DNA of 34,515 nt from Leptolyngbyaceae cyanobacterium T60_A2020_046. Lineage in GTDB: Bacteria > Cyanobacteriota > Cyanobacteriia > Phormidesmidales > Phormidesmidaceae. Shown here one piece after another: positions 25,547-34,417 of this stretch (position 1 is its first letter; each line of letters opens with the position of its first letter). The notes under the pieces are model-generated. The model made no database searches. It was not told the origin of the DNA and worked only from the letters and a program-made list of their open reading frames with translations. The translations under genes and the position numbers were made by a program. The stretch is from positions 1-34,515 of the forward strand of contig JACYME010000127.1 of NCBI GenBank assembly GCA_015272155.1. Direction: 5' to 3'.

Positions 25547-27412
25547 CTACTCTGCGGCGCGGTAGCGATCGAGCAGGGTCGGAAGATGAGCTACACCGTC
25601 GGCTCCGATTTGCGCAATCAGGTCGGCCCGGTGGTCATGCAGAACGTTTTGAACGGCCTCGTCCCCCAGCTTGCCTTGGAGGATGGTGACAAGGGCGGCG
25701 GCACTTCGCCAGGCGGGGTTTTGGCGCTGCTCGAGCCAGTACATGCCCAACAGACCGGCATAGAGAGCGGGCTCCCACTGCTGGCGCTGATAGCTGGCTT
25801 CGGCAAGGGAGGCATAGTAAAGGGCGATGAGGTCGCGATCGCCCAATTGTTGCAACACCCCACGCCCCGAGGTGAGGGCTTGCTGGGCATCGGCGGGCTG
25901 CTCGATCGCGACATAGGCGACCCCGAGCCCCACCCAGCACAGGGCTTGACTGTGGACATCCTCCAGCTTGGCAGCGAGGTCTTGGCCCTGGTGTAGATAC
26001 TGAATGGAAGATTCGAGCTGGGCAGCGGTGACGCGCTCATGCTGGCGAGCCAGCATGACTTGACTGAAGCCGAGGTTGGCGAGGGCGTGGGCTTCGCCCT
26101 GGCGATCGCCCAGTTGGCGGGCCAAGATCAGCGCGCGCTGGGCATCCCCCACGGCGCTGGCATAGTCGGCCTGGTGCAGGCTGAGCCGACTGAGGTGACA
26201 GAGGTTGGCAATTTCGCAGGGGCGATCGCTCGCTTCGCGGGCTAGGGCGAGGGCGTCTTGATGGAGCTGGCGGGCGCGATCGTGGCGATTGAGCCAGCGC
26301 TGAGAATCAGCCAACACGGTGAGGATGCGGGCTTTTTCTTGAACGTTCTCAACGGCGTTGAGGGGTTGGTCGAGGTAGCGGATGGTGTCGCGAAATCCCT
26401 CCCCCGAAAAGGCCGCAAACACGCCACCATAGAGCGGAAAATTATCGCGCTGGGCAAAGCTGCGCAGGATTTGCAGCGAAATTTGGAAGCAGCCCCGAGC
26501 CAGCCGATCGCGATCGCCCTCGCTCAGGTGTTGCGCCTGCCGAAAGCCACTGCTGAGTTCGCTCCAGATCAGCGCAAACACCAGATGGGTCACCCCCGCC
26601 AGGTTTTTGCCCGCCCGCAGGTTGTAGGGTTGGCTGTCAAACCAGGCAATTAACCCCTGGTGCAGACTGCGCATCAGCACCACCACCTCGACCCAAGCCG
26701 CCAGATCAAGCTGGAGTTGGGCGATCGCGACCGTCCCGGCGGGCTGATTTTGAGCCTGAGTGTCAAACAGCGATCGCGGCAGGGGACGGTTCACCCGCTC
26801 GCTCCAGCGCTGCCACGGGCCAGGGGTTTGACTACTGTCGCCAAAGCCCAGCGCCTGGGGGCGATCGTAGAGCCAGCTCACGATGTCGCCCTCTAGCGCA
26901 GCAAAACTGTATAAGCCCTGCCCCAGCCCCGCTGCCATCTGTCGCAGTTCAAAGGCAGCGGTTTCCTCCGGTTCTGCCTCCGCTGCGGTTTGGAGCGCCT
27001 GACTCAAGGACTGGATGTGGGTCGGGGTAAAGCTTTCGGGCAAGTTGGGATCCAGGGTTTGGATCAAAATCGCGAGGCGATCGCTCGGGTCGGCCTCCAA
27101 CACCGCCTGAACCGCCCGCTGGGAGGCCGATTTCACCTGATACTCGGTTTGCCAGCGCGCCCAGGCATCGGCGAGGGTGCCCAAGGCCCGCACCTGCCGC
27201 GTCAGCTTTGCCTGCCGGAGTTCGTTCGGCTCCTTGGCGAGGCGCGTGTTGAGGTCATCGGTACGTTCTGCCAAGCAGCGCTCAAAGATTTCCCCCGTGC
27301 CCGCTTCAAGCTCCTGCGTGAGCCGACGATAGACCTGTTCCTTCGACCGAATTTTGCCCTGGAGCGTATCGGCAATGATTTGGTCAATAAAGGTCAGGTA
27401 GCGATCGCGCAT
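25547..27412 (-). CDS. TPR-containing protein of unknown function
   Basis: A 621-residue largely helical protein that I recognise only as a cyanobacterial TPR-type protein. The first ~110 residues are charged helices (DRYLTFIDQIIADTL, KEQVYRRLTQELEAG) and the middle 150-330 has no motif I know. From about 360 to 580, units with the TPR spacing recur: ARILTVLADSQRWLN, EIANLCHLSRLSLHQ, GEAHALANLGFSQVML, SQALCWVGLGVAYVAI and ALYYASLAEASYQRQ. No signal peptide or membrane helix is present, so a cytoplasmic scaffold role is inferred. It is 81 bases from the upstream decarboxylase gene on the same strand. Confidence 0.8.
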   Translation of the reverse strand: MRDRYLTFIDQIIADTLQGKIRSKEQVYRRLTQELEAGTGEIFERCLAERTDDLNTRLAKEPNELRQAKLTRQVRALGTLADAWARWQTEYQVKSASQRAVQAVLEADPSDRLAILIQTLDPNLPESFTPTHIQSLSQALQTAAEAEPEETAAFELRQMAAGLGQGLYSFAALEGDIVSWLYDRPQALGFGDSSQTPGPWQRWSERVNRPLPRSLFDTQAQNQPAGTVAIAQLQLDLAAWVEVVVLMRSLHQGLIAWFDSQPYNLRAGKNLAGVTHLVFALIWSELSSGFRQAQHLSEGDRDRLARGCFQISLQILRSFAQRDNFPLYGGVFAAFSGEGFRDTIRYLDQPLNAVENVQEKARILTVLADSQRWLNRHDRARQLHQDALALAREASDRPCEIANLCHLSRLSLHQADYASAVGDAQRALILARQLGDRQGEAHALANLGFSQVMLARQHERVTAAQLESSIQYLHQGQDLAAKLEDVHSQALCWVGLGVAYVAIEQPADAQQALTSGRGVLQQLGDRDLIALYYASLAEASYQRQQWEPALYAGLLGMYWLEQRQNPAWRSAAALVTILQGKLGDEAVQNVLHDHRADLIAQIGADGVAHLPTLLDRYRAAE

Positions 27413-27492
27413 GGGGGCTCCAGCACCGTCAGCAGGGGGACGGTTTTCAGTGTAGTCGCGATGGTCGCGATCGGGGACGGCGGCGGCAGCGC

Positions 27493-28935
27493 TCAGGGTT
27501 TGGTGGCGTGGGCAAAGGCATCAATCGCCTGGAAAAGCGCCTCAATGTGGGCGATCGTGGTGAAGGGATTCAGCAACACCGCCTTCAGCCAGTTGTGCTG
27601 GCGATAGTGCGGTAGCGAGAGGAAGAAGCTGCCCTGACGGCAGAGGGTCGCTTGAAGATCCGCGTTCCAGCCATCCCACTGGGCTGCCGGGAGCCAACTA
27701 GGGCAGCCCCGAAAGCACACGAGATTCATGGCGGGCTCGCTTGCCAGGGTCAGGTAAGGGCGCTGGCGCACCGCAGCCACAAACGTTTCTGTGAGATCAA
27801 AGCTGGCATCGATCAGGTGGGCGCAGCCCTGTTTGCCAAGGTGTTGCAGCGAGAGCCACAGCTTGAGGATATCGGGGTGGCGGGTGCCTTGCACCGTGAA
27901 TTCCCCCAGGTTGTGCCAGTCGGCTTCGCGGTTCATGTAGGGGGCGGCGATGCGGAAGTGGTCGTGCAGAACGGCCATGTCGCGGAAGAGGACTGACGCG
28001 CAGGTTTTGGTGACGTAGAGCCACTTTTGGGGGTTGAAGGTCACGGAGTCAGCCTGCTCGATGCCGCGCAGGCGATCGCGGTGGGTGTCGGAAAACATCA
28101 GCGCGCCGCCATAGGCGGCATCCACATGAAACCACAGGTCAAATTCCTGGGCGATCGCGGCAATTTCCGGCAGGGGATCGATGCTGCCCGTGACGGTGGT
28201 GCCCGCCGTTGCCACCACGGCAAAGGGCTGCTGACCGTTGGCGAGGCTGGTGGCGATCGCGGCCCGCAGGGCGTCCGCATTCATCTGTGAGTTGGCCTGG
28301 GTAGGAATCTCGATCACCCCGGCGGTGCCGAGCCCGAGCAGCATCGCCGCTTTTTTGATGGAGGTATGGGCCACAGCAGAGGCAAAAATCACCGGGGATC
28401 GCGGGAGAGGCGCGAGGCCGTGGGTCAGGGTGTCGAGTTTGGCATTGCGCGCCACGGCGATCGCTTGCAAGTTGGCTAAGCTGCCGCCGCTGACCAGTAC
28501 CCCGCCCGCGCGATCGCCCAACCCAAACAGGCGCGCAATTTCACCCATCACCAAGGGTTCCAGGCGCGAAAAAATGGGCGACATTTCCACGCTCAGCATG
28601 TTGTTGTTGAGCGCTGACACCACCCAATCCCCCAGGATAGAAAAGGTGGTGGGCATGGGATCCATGTGGCCGAGATAGCCGGGATTCGCCGGGTTCATCG
28701 CCGTTGCGAGGTAGGCGTCGAGGGTGTTGAGCAGGTCGCGATCGGGGGTGGGCAGGTCGGGAATGGCGATCGCGGGCACAGCAGTCACCTCGGGCACGGG
28801 CGGATGCTGGGCAGCCCCGCTCAGGTGCGTGACGATGCACTGGGCGACGTGGGCGACAACTTCCGCGATCGCCGCGCGATTGTTGCCCTGGGGATCAATA
28901 AATGCCGTTGCAGGCAAGGCCAGAGGAGTAAGCAT
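27493..28935 (-). CDS. PLP-dependent group II decarboxylase
   Basis: A 480-residue pyridoxal-phosphate amino-acid decarboxylase of the group that includes glutamate, aromatic-amino-acid and diaminobutyrate decarboxylases. The PLP histidine/aspartate region is HVDAAYGG and the Schiff-base lysine is K304 in NPQKWLYV. The substrate loop near MDPMPTTFS and the [11 protein letters not shown] cofactor segment are also present. The specificity cannot be read from the sequence. The length and motifs fit the tyrosine/DOPA or diaminobutyrate branch about as well as the glutamate branch. No partner antiporter gene is beside it. Confidence 0.88.
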   Translation of the reverse strand: MLTPLALPATAFIDPQGNNRAAIAEVVAHVAQCIVTHLSGAAQHPPVPEVTAVPAIAIPDLPTPDRDLLNTLDAYLATAMNPANPGYLGHMDPMPTTFSILGDWVVSALNNNMLSVEMSPIFSRLEPLVMGEIARLFGLGDRAGGVLVSGGSLANLQAIAVARNAKLDTLTHGLAPLPRSPVIFASAVAHTSIKKAAMLLGLGTAGVIEIPTQANSQMNADALRAAIATSLANGQQPFAVVATAGTTVTGSIDPLPEIAAIAQEFDLWFHVDAAYGGALMFSDTHRDRLRGIEQADSVTFNPQKWLYVTKTCASVLFRDMAVLHDHFRIAAPYMNREADWHNLGEFTVQGTRHPDILKLWLSLQHLGKQGCAHLIDASFDLTETFVAAVRQRPYLTLASEPAMNLVCFRGCPSWLPAAQWDGWNADLQATLCRQGSFFLSLPHYRQHNWLKAVLLNPFTTIAHIEALFQAIDAFAHATKP

Positions 28936-28984
28936 AGACCGTCGGCGAGGCTGGATCGAATCAGGCTGAGTCTTGGACTATAGC

Positions 28985-29011
28985 ACCGCGCCGGGGCCAC
29001 CGGGGCGCGGT
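28985..29011. other. GC-rich hairpin between futB-like and decarboxylase genes
   Basis: ACCGCGCC pairs perfectly with GGCGCGGT over eight bases around an 11-base loop. It lies downstream of the permease gene on the minus strand. No T run is present on that strand, so it is at best a weak terminator. Confidence 0.45.
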
Positions 29012-29114
29012 TTCCGGGACTGGCCGACAGTCTGCCTCAAGCCCCCAGGGATCCGCAAGTTTTGCGAGAACTCATGCCCCTATTCGCCCGATCGCAGGTG
29101 TCAACCACTGCGCT

Positions 29115-30797
29115 CTAAACGCCAGAACGGGGGTGGGCGATGCGCCAACTGAGCAAAATCACGGGCAACAGCCCCACCAGCAAAATCGCGATCGCCGGGG
29201 CTGAGGCTTCCGCCAACCGCTCATCGGAGGCATATTGAAAGACCCGAATCGCCAGCGTGTCGAAGTTAAACGGGCGAATCACCAGGGTCGCGGGCAGTTC
29301 CTTCATCACATCCACAAACACCAGCACCGCCGCCGTCAACAAGCTGCCGCCCAACAGCGGAGCGTGGACATGGGTCAGCGTCTGCGTGGGAGAGTAGCCC
29401 AGACTCCGCGCCGCATCATCTAGGGTGGGGCGAATCTTGGTCAACCCGGCATCAACGCTACCCAAGGCGACCGCCAAAAATCGCACCAGATAGGCAAAGA
29501 TCAGCCCTGCAATGGTGCCGCTGAGCAGCAGCCCCGTGGAGATTCCAAACTGCGATCGCATCCACCCGTCCACAGCATTGTCAAACTGCCCCAGGGGCAC
29601 CATCACCCCCACGGCAATCACCGCCCCCGGGATGGCATAGCCCAGGGCCGCTGCCTGTACGCCCCACTGCACTAGGCGACCCCGCTGTAGCCGCGCGCCA
29701 TAGGCCAACATCACCGACAGCATCACCGCCAGCAGGGCGCTTAGGCCAGACAAAATCAGGCTGTGCTTCGCCAAGGTAAAAAAGGTGTCGTTCAGGGCGG
29801 TGTCGAGGGTGCGCAGGGTCATCTGCACCAATAGCCAACCCGGCAACAGCAGCCCCAGCACGATGGGCAGCACACAGATCAGCAGCGCCGCAGCGGCTCG
29901 AATACCGCCCAGCTCATAGCGAGATCCGCTTTGGTGTCGTCCGGCAGCTTGGTAATAGCGGGCTTGGCGGCGCGACACCCGTTCCAAGGTGATTAGCACC
30001 ACGATAAAGGCCAGGGCAACGGTGGAAAGCTGCGCCGCAGCGGCGCGATCGCCCATCCCCAGCCAGGTGCGATAGATCCCCGTCGTAAAGGTGGGGACGC
30101 TGAAATACTCCACCGTCCCAAAGTCGTTGAGGGTTTCCATCAGGGCGAGGGCCGTGCCCGCCGCGATCGCCGGACGCGCCAAGGGCAACGCCACCGTCCA
30201 AAAGCTCCGCCAGGGATTACACCCCAGGGATCGGCTGGCTTCCAAGGTGCATAGGGACTGTTCTAAAAACGCCACCCGCACCAGCATGTAAACATAGGGA
30301 TACAGCACCAGGCTAAAGAGCAGGATGGCACCGCCCAGCGATCGCATATTAGGGAACCAATAATCCGTCGCGCTTTGCCAACCAAACCAGGTTCTCAACG
30401 CCGTTTGCACCGGCCCAAAGTATTCCAACAAATCCGTGTAGGTGTAGGCCAGCAAATAGGCCGGAGCTGCCAAGGGCAACAGCAGCGCCCATTCAAGAAT
30501 GCGGCGTCCGGGAAACTGGCACATCGTCACGAGCCAAGCGGTACTAGTGCCCAGCCCCAAGACCCCCAGGCCCACCCCCACCATCAACACCAGGGAATTT
30601 TTCACATATAGGGGCAGCACGGTGGCGGTCAGGTGTTGCCAAACGTCGCTGGAGTTGCCGAAGGCGCTGATGCCCACCGCTAGCACCGGGGAAAGCATGA
30701 GGGCCGCGATCGCGAGCACCACCACCGTCCACCCCGAGGGCATGACCCATCGCACGGGGCGAGTCGAGCGGGTGGGCTTCAAGTTCGCGATCGTCAT
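29115..30797 (-). CDS. futB: Ferric iron ABC transporter permease (FutB-like)
   Basis: The membrane subunit of an Fe3+ importer of the FutABC/FbpABC class. The 560-residue protein is a fusion of two permease halves, with about twelve hydrophobic segments. Each half has an EAA-type cytoplasmic loop that contacts the ATPase: LEASRSLGCNPWRSFWTV in the first and DDAARSLGYSPTQTLTHV in the second. A GTG-initiated reading from 30866 exists; I chose MTIANLKPTRS at 30797 as the family-like N-terminus. FutA-type binding protein and FutC ATPase genes are not in the window, as is usual in cyanobacteria where these genes are scattered. Confidence 0.9.
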   Translation of the reverse strand: MTIANLKPTRSTRPVRWVMPSGWTVVVLAIAALMLSPVLAVGISAFGNSSDVWQHLTATVLPLYVKNSLVLMVGVGLGVLGLGTSTAWLVTMCQFPGRRILEWALLLPLAAPAYLLAYTYTDLLEYFGPVQTALRTWFGWQSATDYWFPNMRSLGGAILLFSLVLYPYVYMLVRVAFLEQSLCTLEASRSLGCNPWRSFWTVALPLARPAIAAGTALALMETLNDFGTVEYFSVPTFTTGIYRTWLGMGDRAAAAQLSTVALAFIVVLITLERVSRRQARYYQAAGRHQSGSRYELGGIRAAAALLICVLPIVLGLLLPGWLLVQMTLRTLDTALNDTFFTLAKHSLILSGLSALLAVMLSVMLAYGARLQRGRLVQWGVQAAALGYAIPGAVIAVGVMVPLGQFDNAVDGWMRSQFGISTGLLLSGTIAGLIFAYLVRFLAVALGSVDAGLTKIRPTLDDAARSLGYSPTQTLTHVHAPLLGGSLLTAAVLVFVDVMKELPATLVIRPFNFDTLAIRVFQYASDERLAEASAPAIAILLVGLLPVILLSWRIAHPRSGV

Positions 30798-30960
30798 TGG
30801 CAGCACCGGGAGAATCAAGGACACAACAGAAGTTCTGACCGTACACGGCAGAGGATCCAAACGCACCGCCCCCTGAGCCCATCGATCCGCCCAAAATTGA
30901 GCCTGCGCTCATCGACAAATCTCAGATTCAGTTCGAGGGGCTGTATCGGCGACTCGTCCC

Positions 30961-31701
30961 TCAGCCCGACCGCGCGGGCGGCACATCTTGGAGGGTTTTC
31001 AAATCGTTGAGGCTCAAAATGCGGGTGCTCACCACATAGACCGCTGAGCCATCCAAGTCTGAAAACACCATCAAATATTGGGTAGAGCCACCATCTGCGG
31101 GCTGCATTTCATAAACCTGCCGCCCGGTGTCTTCCAAATCTTCGCGCAGGGTGACATCGTAGCCCCGAGCTTCAAAGCTAGGAACCAACCCACGGGCCAC
31201 GTTGCGATAGCTCCCGACCCCCCGGACGCGTTGACAGGCGGTGATGCCATAGCAGCCGCCCTCTGCCCCCTCGTAATGGGGAAAATCTGGGGAGAAGGCC
31301 ACGATTTCCTCAGGATCCTCCGGCCCAGGATCGTCCGCTGCGGCATCAAGCCCATCTTCAATGGGCAGCTCGTCTTCCTCAGGGAAGTCCTCAAGATCAC
31401 GCTGTTCAGGAACAGGGGGGGCGGGCGATCGCGGGGTCGCTTGGTTAGCCGGGGGGGCAGCAGCGGCTCCGGCACTGGGGGGGGATGTCGCCTCTGGGGA
31501 CTGTAGCGGCGGCTCGGGTGGAGCCTCTACCATCGGCAGATCAGATACCGCGATCGCCCCCTGTTGCAGCAGCGCCTCTTCATCTCGGGATAGCGTCTCG
31601 GGCGCTTCCGCAGTCCGATCGGGCAATGGCAATGCCAGCAACAGCCCGTGGACTGAAACTGACAGCAGCAGCAAAATTGCTGGGGCGAGAAACTTGAACA
31701 T
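30961..31701 (-). CDS. Proline-rich single-pass membrane protein
   Basis: A 246-residue protein I do not recognise by family. It starts MFKFLAPAILLLLSVSVHG, one N-terminal membrane helix. A Pro/Ala/Glu/Asp-rich linker follows (about 35-140, with PPEPPLQSP, AAAAPPANQ and acidic runs). A compact C-terminal domain (about 145-246) contains CYGITACQRV, SYRNVARGLV and YLMVFSDLDG. The layout resembles TonB, with a membrane anchor, a Pro-rich spacer and a globular end, and it lies upstream of an iron permease on the same strand. The C-terminal domain is not a TonB domain that I can identify. A longer reading from 31815 is less likely because the helix would be internal. Confidence 0.65.
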   Translation of the reverse strand: MFKFLAPAILLLLSVSVHGLLLALPLPDRTAEAPETLSRDEEALLQQGAIAVSDLPMVEAPPEPPLQSPEATSPPSAGAAAAPPANQATPRSPAPPVPEQRDLEDFPEEDELPIEDGLDAAADDPGPEDPEEIVAFSPDFPHYEGAEGGCYGITACQRVRGVGSYRNVARGLVPSFEARGYDVTLREDLEDTGRQVYEMQPADGGSTQYLMVFSDLDGSAVYVVSTRILSLNDLKTLQDVPPARSG

Positions 31702-32103
31702 GCCAGAGCAGAGGAAATCGAGCAGGGTCGGGATGCAGTGGGATGAGGTTGCCTTGGCCCCAAGCCAGAAACGCTGGACAGGTGGATATTGGGGAGAATT
31801 GCGGGAAAAAGCCACCCCCGGTGACGTGATGCTGGAGTGTGCGCAACGAGCCTTTTCAGAGGTTTCGCCCGCGATCGCTTATCAAACACATCCCTAAGCA
31901 ATTATCCTAGGCTTAATAGTAGAAATTTGCAATTAGTTAACGATGATGCGAAGATGTCCAAGTAAATGAACCCTTTTGAGGGTTATGCATTCCCAATCTG
32001 ACATGGAGTTTGTCACTGGGATCATGCCTCGGAAAGCCCTCCAGAAAAATTACCAGTAGACCTTGGCAGTGCTGTCAAGTATTTGCAAAAGATTTTAGAT
32101 GTG
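31702..32103. other. AT-rich intergenic region between divergent genes
   Basis: The part from about 31890 to 32100 is distinctly AT-richer than its surroundings and probably holds the promoters of both flanking genes. A small inverted repeat, AACCCT-TTTG-AGGGTT, lies at 31969-31984. No -10/-35 pair is certain. No gene is supported; the only in-frame upstream start for the next gene is a TTG at 32083. Confidence 0.45.
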
Positions 32104-32625
32104 ATGATGTTTTCCTCCGTGCAGTCTAGGTTTTGTATCGCCGCGATCGTCCTGAGTTTTGCGATCGCAGGCTGTGGCACAAACACCACCCCCTCCGCCA
32201 CCGACAACCCCATCGCAGCGCTCCAAACAGGCGAATGTCTCGACTGCACCCTCACCGGGGCCGACCTCGCTGAGGCTGACCTCGCCGAAGCCGTCCTCAA
32301 TCGCTCTGACCTCAGTGACGCAACCCTCGATAACGCCGACCTCAGCAATGCCCTGATGGATGGCGTCAACCTCAGCGGCGCAACCCTCAACGGCGCAACC
32401 CTGACCCGCACCGCCCTCACCAACGCCAACCTAGACGGCGCTTCCTTGACCGCCGCCGACCTGAGCGGAGCCTACCTCAAAGGCGCAACTCTGACCGGAA
32501 CAGATTTCACCGATGCGAACCTCAGCGGCGCAAACCTCACGGATACTAACCTGGATGCAGCTATCCTAGACGGCGCAAACCTGGAGGGCGCGCTGTTGCC
32601 CGAGGGCTTTACGCCGCCCCAGTAA
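32104..32625 (+). CDS. Pentapeptide-repeat lipoprotein
   Basis: A 173-residue lipoprotein. The start at one of two adjacent ATGs (32104/32107) gives a signal peptide ending in AIAGC, with the lipidated cysteine near residue 24. From about residue 50 on, nearly all of the protein is pentapeptide repeat of the A-(D/N)-L-x-x type (GADLAEADLAEAVLNRSDL and so on). The repeats would fold into a right-handed quadrilateral beta-helix. A short N-terminal C-x2-C (GECLDC) precedes the repeats. The function of such cyanobacterial proteins is generally unknown. Confidence 0.85.
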   Translation: MMFSSVQSRFCIAAIVLSFAIAGCGTNTTPSATDNPIAALQTGECLDCTLTGADLAEADLAEAVLNRSDLSDATLDNADLSNALMDGVNLSGATLNGATLTRTALTNANLDGASLTAADLSGAYLKGATLTGTDFTDANLSGANLTDTNLDAAILDGANLEGALLPEGFTPPQ

Positions 32626-32674
32626 AGGCGATGGCGCGCGTGCTCAAATCCCAAGGACGTAGCAGTGATGAAGC

Positions 32675-33334
32675 CTAGCGGGGCGATCGCCGCCACACCC
32701 GCCGAAACCATCGGTAGCCGCTCCGCACCCAGTCCAAAATGCGGTACGGCACCCGCAGCCGCAGCCGCCGAAACACTGGGTAATAGAACCACCAATAGGC
32801 CCGCTTGAGATCCTCCCATGCAAAACAGGGCGACTGATGCAAAAAGTCTGAAACATCTACCACCAGACCTCGGCCTTCAGCCTGCATCACGTTGCGCCCA
32901 TGCACATCATGGGGAGACAAGCCTTGACGGCGGGCATAGGCCAGCGCCTTATCAATGTCCTCAATCACCTGGGGCGGAATCTGAATCCCCCGGTGGAGGC
33001 AATCGTAGAGCGTCACCCCGCGCAAGCGCTTGAGCACCAGAAAGGTGTCTTCGCTGTAGTAGCACTCTGAAAAGGCTGGGTGAATCCCCAGCCGTCGATA
33101 AACTTCATGTTCTTCTTGAATGCCACCGCGCCCCGGAGCATAGACCTTGACGACCTGCTCAGGATAGTCGGGATGGTAAAACACCGCTGCATAATTGCCT
33201 GCCCCTAGACAACGCCACGGCTTGGCAACAAATCCCACAACCACGGGGTGATGCGGGTCATCGCTCTGAATTTGTAGGGTAGGCAGGAGCGTTTGGTGAA
33301 TACATAGGATCAACTCCTGGAGGCGAGGCGGCAT
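32675..33334 (-). CDS. Kinase-like protein with altered DFG motif
   Basis: A 219-residue protein-kinase-fold protein. A glycine-rich loop is GAGNYAAVF (44-52), the ATP lysine is K63 in VVKVY, and a helix Glu lies at about 75-77. The catalytic loop is HDVHGRN (142-148). The usual metal-binding D-F-G is replaced by D-V-S (160-162), and the C-terminal lobe is shortened and ends in a basic, aromatic-rich tail (RRLRLRVPYRILDWV). It resembles small cyanobacterial Ser/Thr-kinase-like or lipopolysaccharide-kinase-like proteins. Whether it is active is uncertain. It ends about 50 bases from the convergent pentapeptide lipoprotein. Confidence 0.7.
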   Translation of the reverse strand: MPPRLQELILCIHQTLLPTLQIQSDDPHHPVVVGFVAKPWRCLGAGNYAAVFYHPDYPEQVVKVYAPGRGGIQEEHEVYRRLGIHPAFSECYYSEDTFLVLKRLRGVTLYDCLHRGIQIPPQVIEDIDKALAYARRQGLSPHDVHGRNVMQAEGRGLVVDVSDFLHQSPCFAWEDLKRAYWWFYYPVFRRLRLRVPYRILDWVRSGYRWFRRVWRRSPR

Positions 33335-33391
33335 CGTCGTGATCGGGTGTTACAGCAGTGAAAAGATTTTGCTACGATAGCAAGTCTATAC

Positions 33392-33516
33392 GGGGAATTA
33401 GCTCAGCTGGTAGAGCGCTGCATAGGCGTGGACGAAGTCCGTCTGAAAGACGTAGCCTGGCCGAAGGTCATTCGCACCGCAGAGGTGCGACGCCGCGCAG
33501 CCCGTCGATAAAACCT
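33392..33516 (+). pseudogene. Broken tRNA-Ala copy with structured insert
   Basis: Bases 33392-33421 are identical to the 5' half of the intact tRNA-Ala that follows. At the anticodon stem the sequence changes into a 50-base insert (33422-33471). It then resumes with 15 bases shared with the intact copy's anticodon-loop/3'-stem region (33472-33486), and diverges again for 30 bases. The T arm and 3' acceptor are missing, so it cannot make a normal tRNA. The inserted part contains three short hairpins with GAA loops and one 6-bp hairpin, all enclosed by GGCGT/ACGCC and GCTGC/GCAGC pairings. Confidence 0.7.
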
Positions 33517-33589
33517 GGGGAATTAGCTCAGCTGGTAGAGCGCTGCGATCGCACCGCAGAGGTCAGGAGTTCGAATCTCCTATTCTCCA
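33517..33589 (+). tRNA. tRNA-Ala (anticodon CGC)
   Basis: A complete 73-base cloverleaf. The acceptor GGGGAAT/ATTCTCC includes a G3-U70 wobble, the alanine identity element. The D stem is GCTC/GAGC. The anticodon stem CTGCG/CGCAG encloses the loop ATCGCAC, giving anticodon CGC (33550-33552). The variable loop is AGGTC and the T arm AGGAG/CTCCT holds TTCGAAT. CCA is not encoded. A HIP1 octamer (33545-33552) forms the end of the stem and the anticodon itself. Confidence 0.93.
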
Positions 33590-33718
33590 TTCTCTCAAAC
33601 CCATACGGGCCAAGGGCTGTATTGCCCATCAACAGGTTGACTCAGAGCCTTGCTGAGTTCCTGGGACTAGACGCTGTTATGCCACTTTTGGCCATTTTGG
33701 TTAGAATTTGGATCGAAA

Positions 33719-34417
33719 TTGGATCGAAAGATTCCTCGATCCATTCGAGCCATTCTCCAGAGGTCTTTCACCATAGCCAACGCTGCTAGAGCTAAGAAGG
33801 GCACTGTCTCGGTGATCAGTGACCGAGATCGGTTGCGTCTGGGCTGGCGTTACAAAGGGGAACGCTATTTTCTGTTTATCGGGCTCCCTGACACCGTCAC
33901 AAATCGGAGAGTGGCCGAGGCCAAGGCGTCTCAAATAGAACTCGACATGATGTCAGGGCATTTCGATCCAACGCTTCGAGCCTATAAATTGCAGCTTCCC
34001 AACCGCAGCCAGCTGAGTGTCATCGGCCTATTCAACAAATTCATCCAGCACAAATCAAAGACAGTCGTTTCGACCACCCTAGATAAATACCGTGGACTGC
34101 TGAATTATTTGGAGGAATTCTTTAAGACTCGTTCGGTTTCTGAAGTTAGCATAGCAGAGGCCGAAAAATTCACCAGCTGGTACGACTCTCAAGATTTATC
34201 CAAGGTTGTCATTCGAGAGCGTCTGGGCCTTTTGAAGGCGTGCTGGGAATGGGGAATTGAGCAGGCTTTAGTTGAGTCTAATCCTTGGGTAGATATGCCT
34301 TTAAGAATTAAGGTTCCGCCAAAACAAATGCCTAAGCCTTTCACCGAGGCAGAAATCAAATCAATCGTTGAGGCGTTTAAAGCTAACCGTTATTATCGCC
34401 GCTACTTATTTGCATAA
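33719..34417 (+). pseudogene. Truncated tyrosine integrase
   Basis: A phage-type integrase N-terminal part of 232 codons. About residues 25-80 form an arm-site DNA-binding domain (LRLGWRYKGERYF, YFLFIGLPDTV). About 95-185 form the SAM-like core-binding domain (LDKYRGLLNYLEEFF to LGLLKACWEWGIEQ), ending at ESNPW and FTEAEIKSIVEAF. The catalytic domain with R...HxxR...Y is absent: the frame ends where the repeat of a putative insertion sequence begins. The start shown is a TTG; an 11-base unit, TTGGATCGAAA, is tandemly duplicated there (33708-33729), so the true start is uncertain. Codon and base use are more AT-rich than the core genes, and HIP1 is absent. Its position 130 bases after tRNA-Ala is typical of a tRNA-targeting island. 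Confidence 0.82.

Noticed and set aside
33422-33546. Group I intron in tRNA-Ala
   Set aside because: The interruption is too short and lacks recognisable P, Q, R and S core elements; the second copy is a complete tRNA rather than a 3' exon alone.
33358-33789. ORF of 143 codons spanning both tRNA-Ala copies
   Set aside because: It reads through tRNA sequence and gives the Gly-Glu-Leu-Ala-Gln-Leu type peptide often seen when tRNAs are translated; not a real gene.
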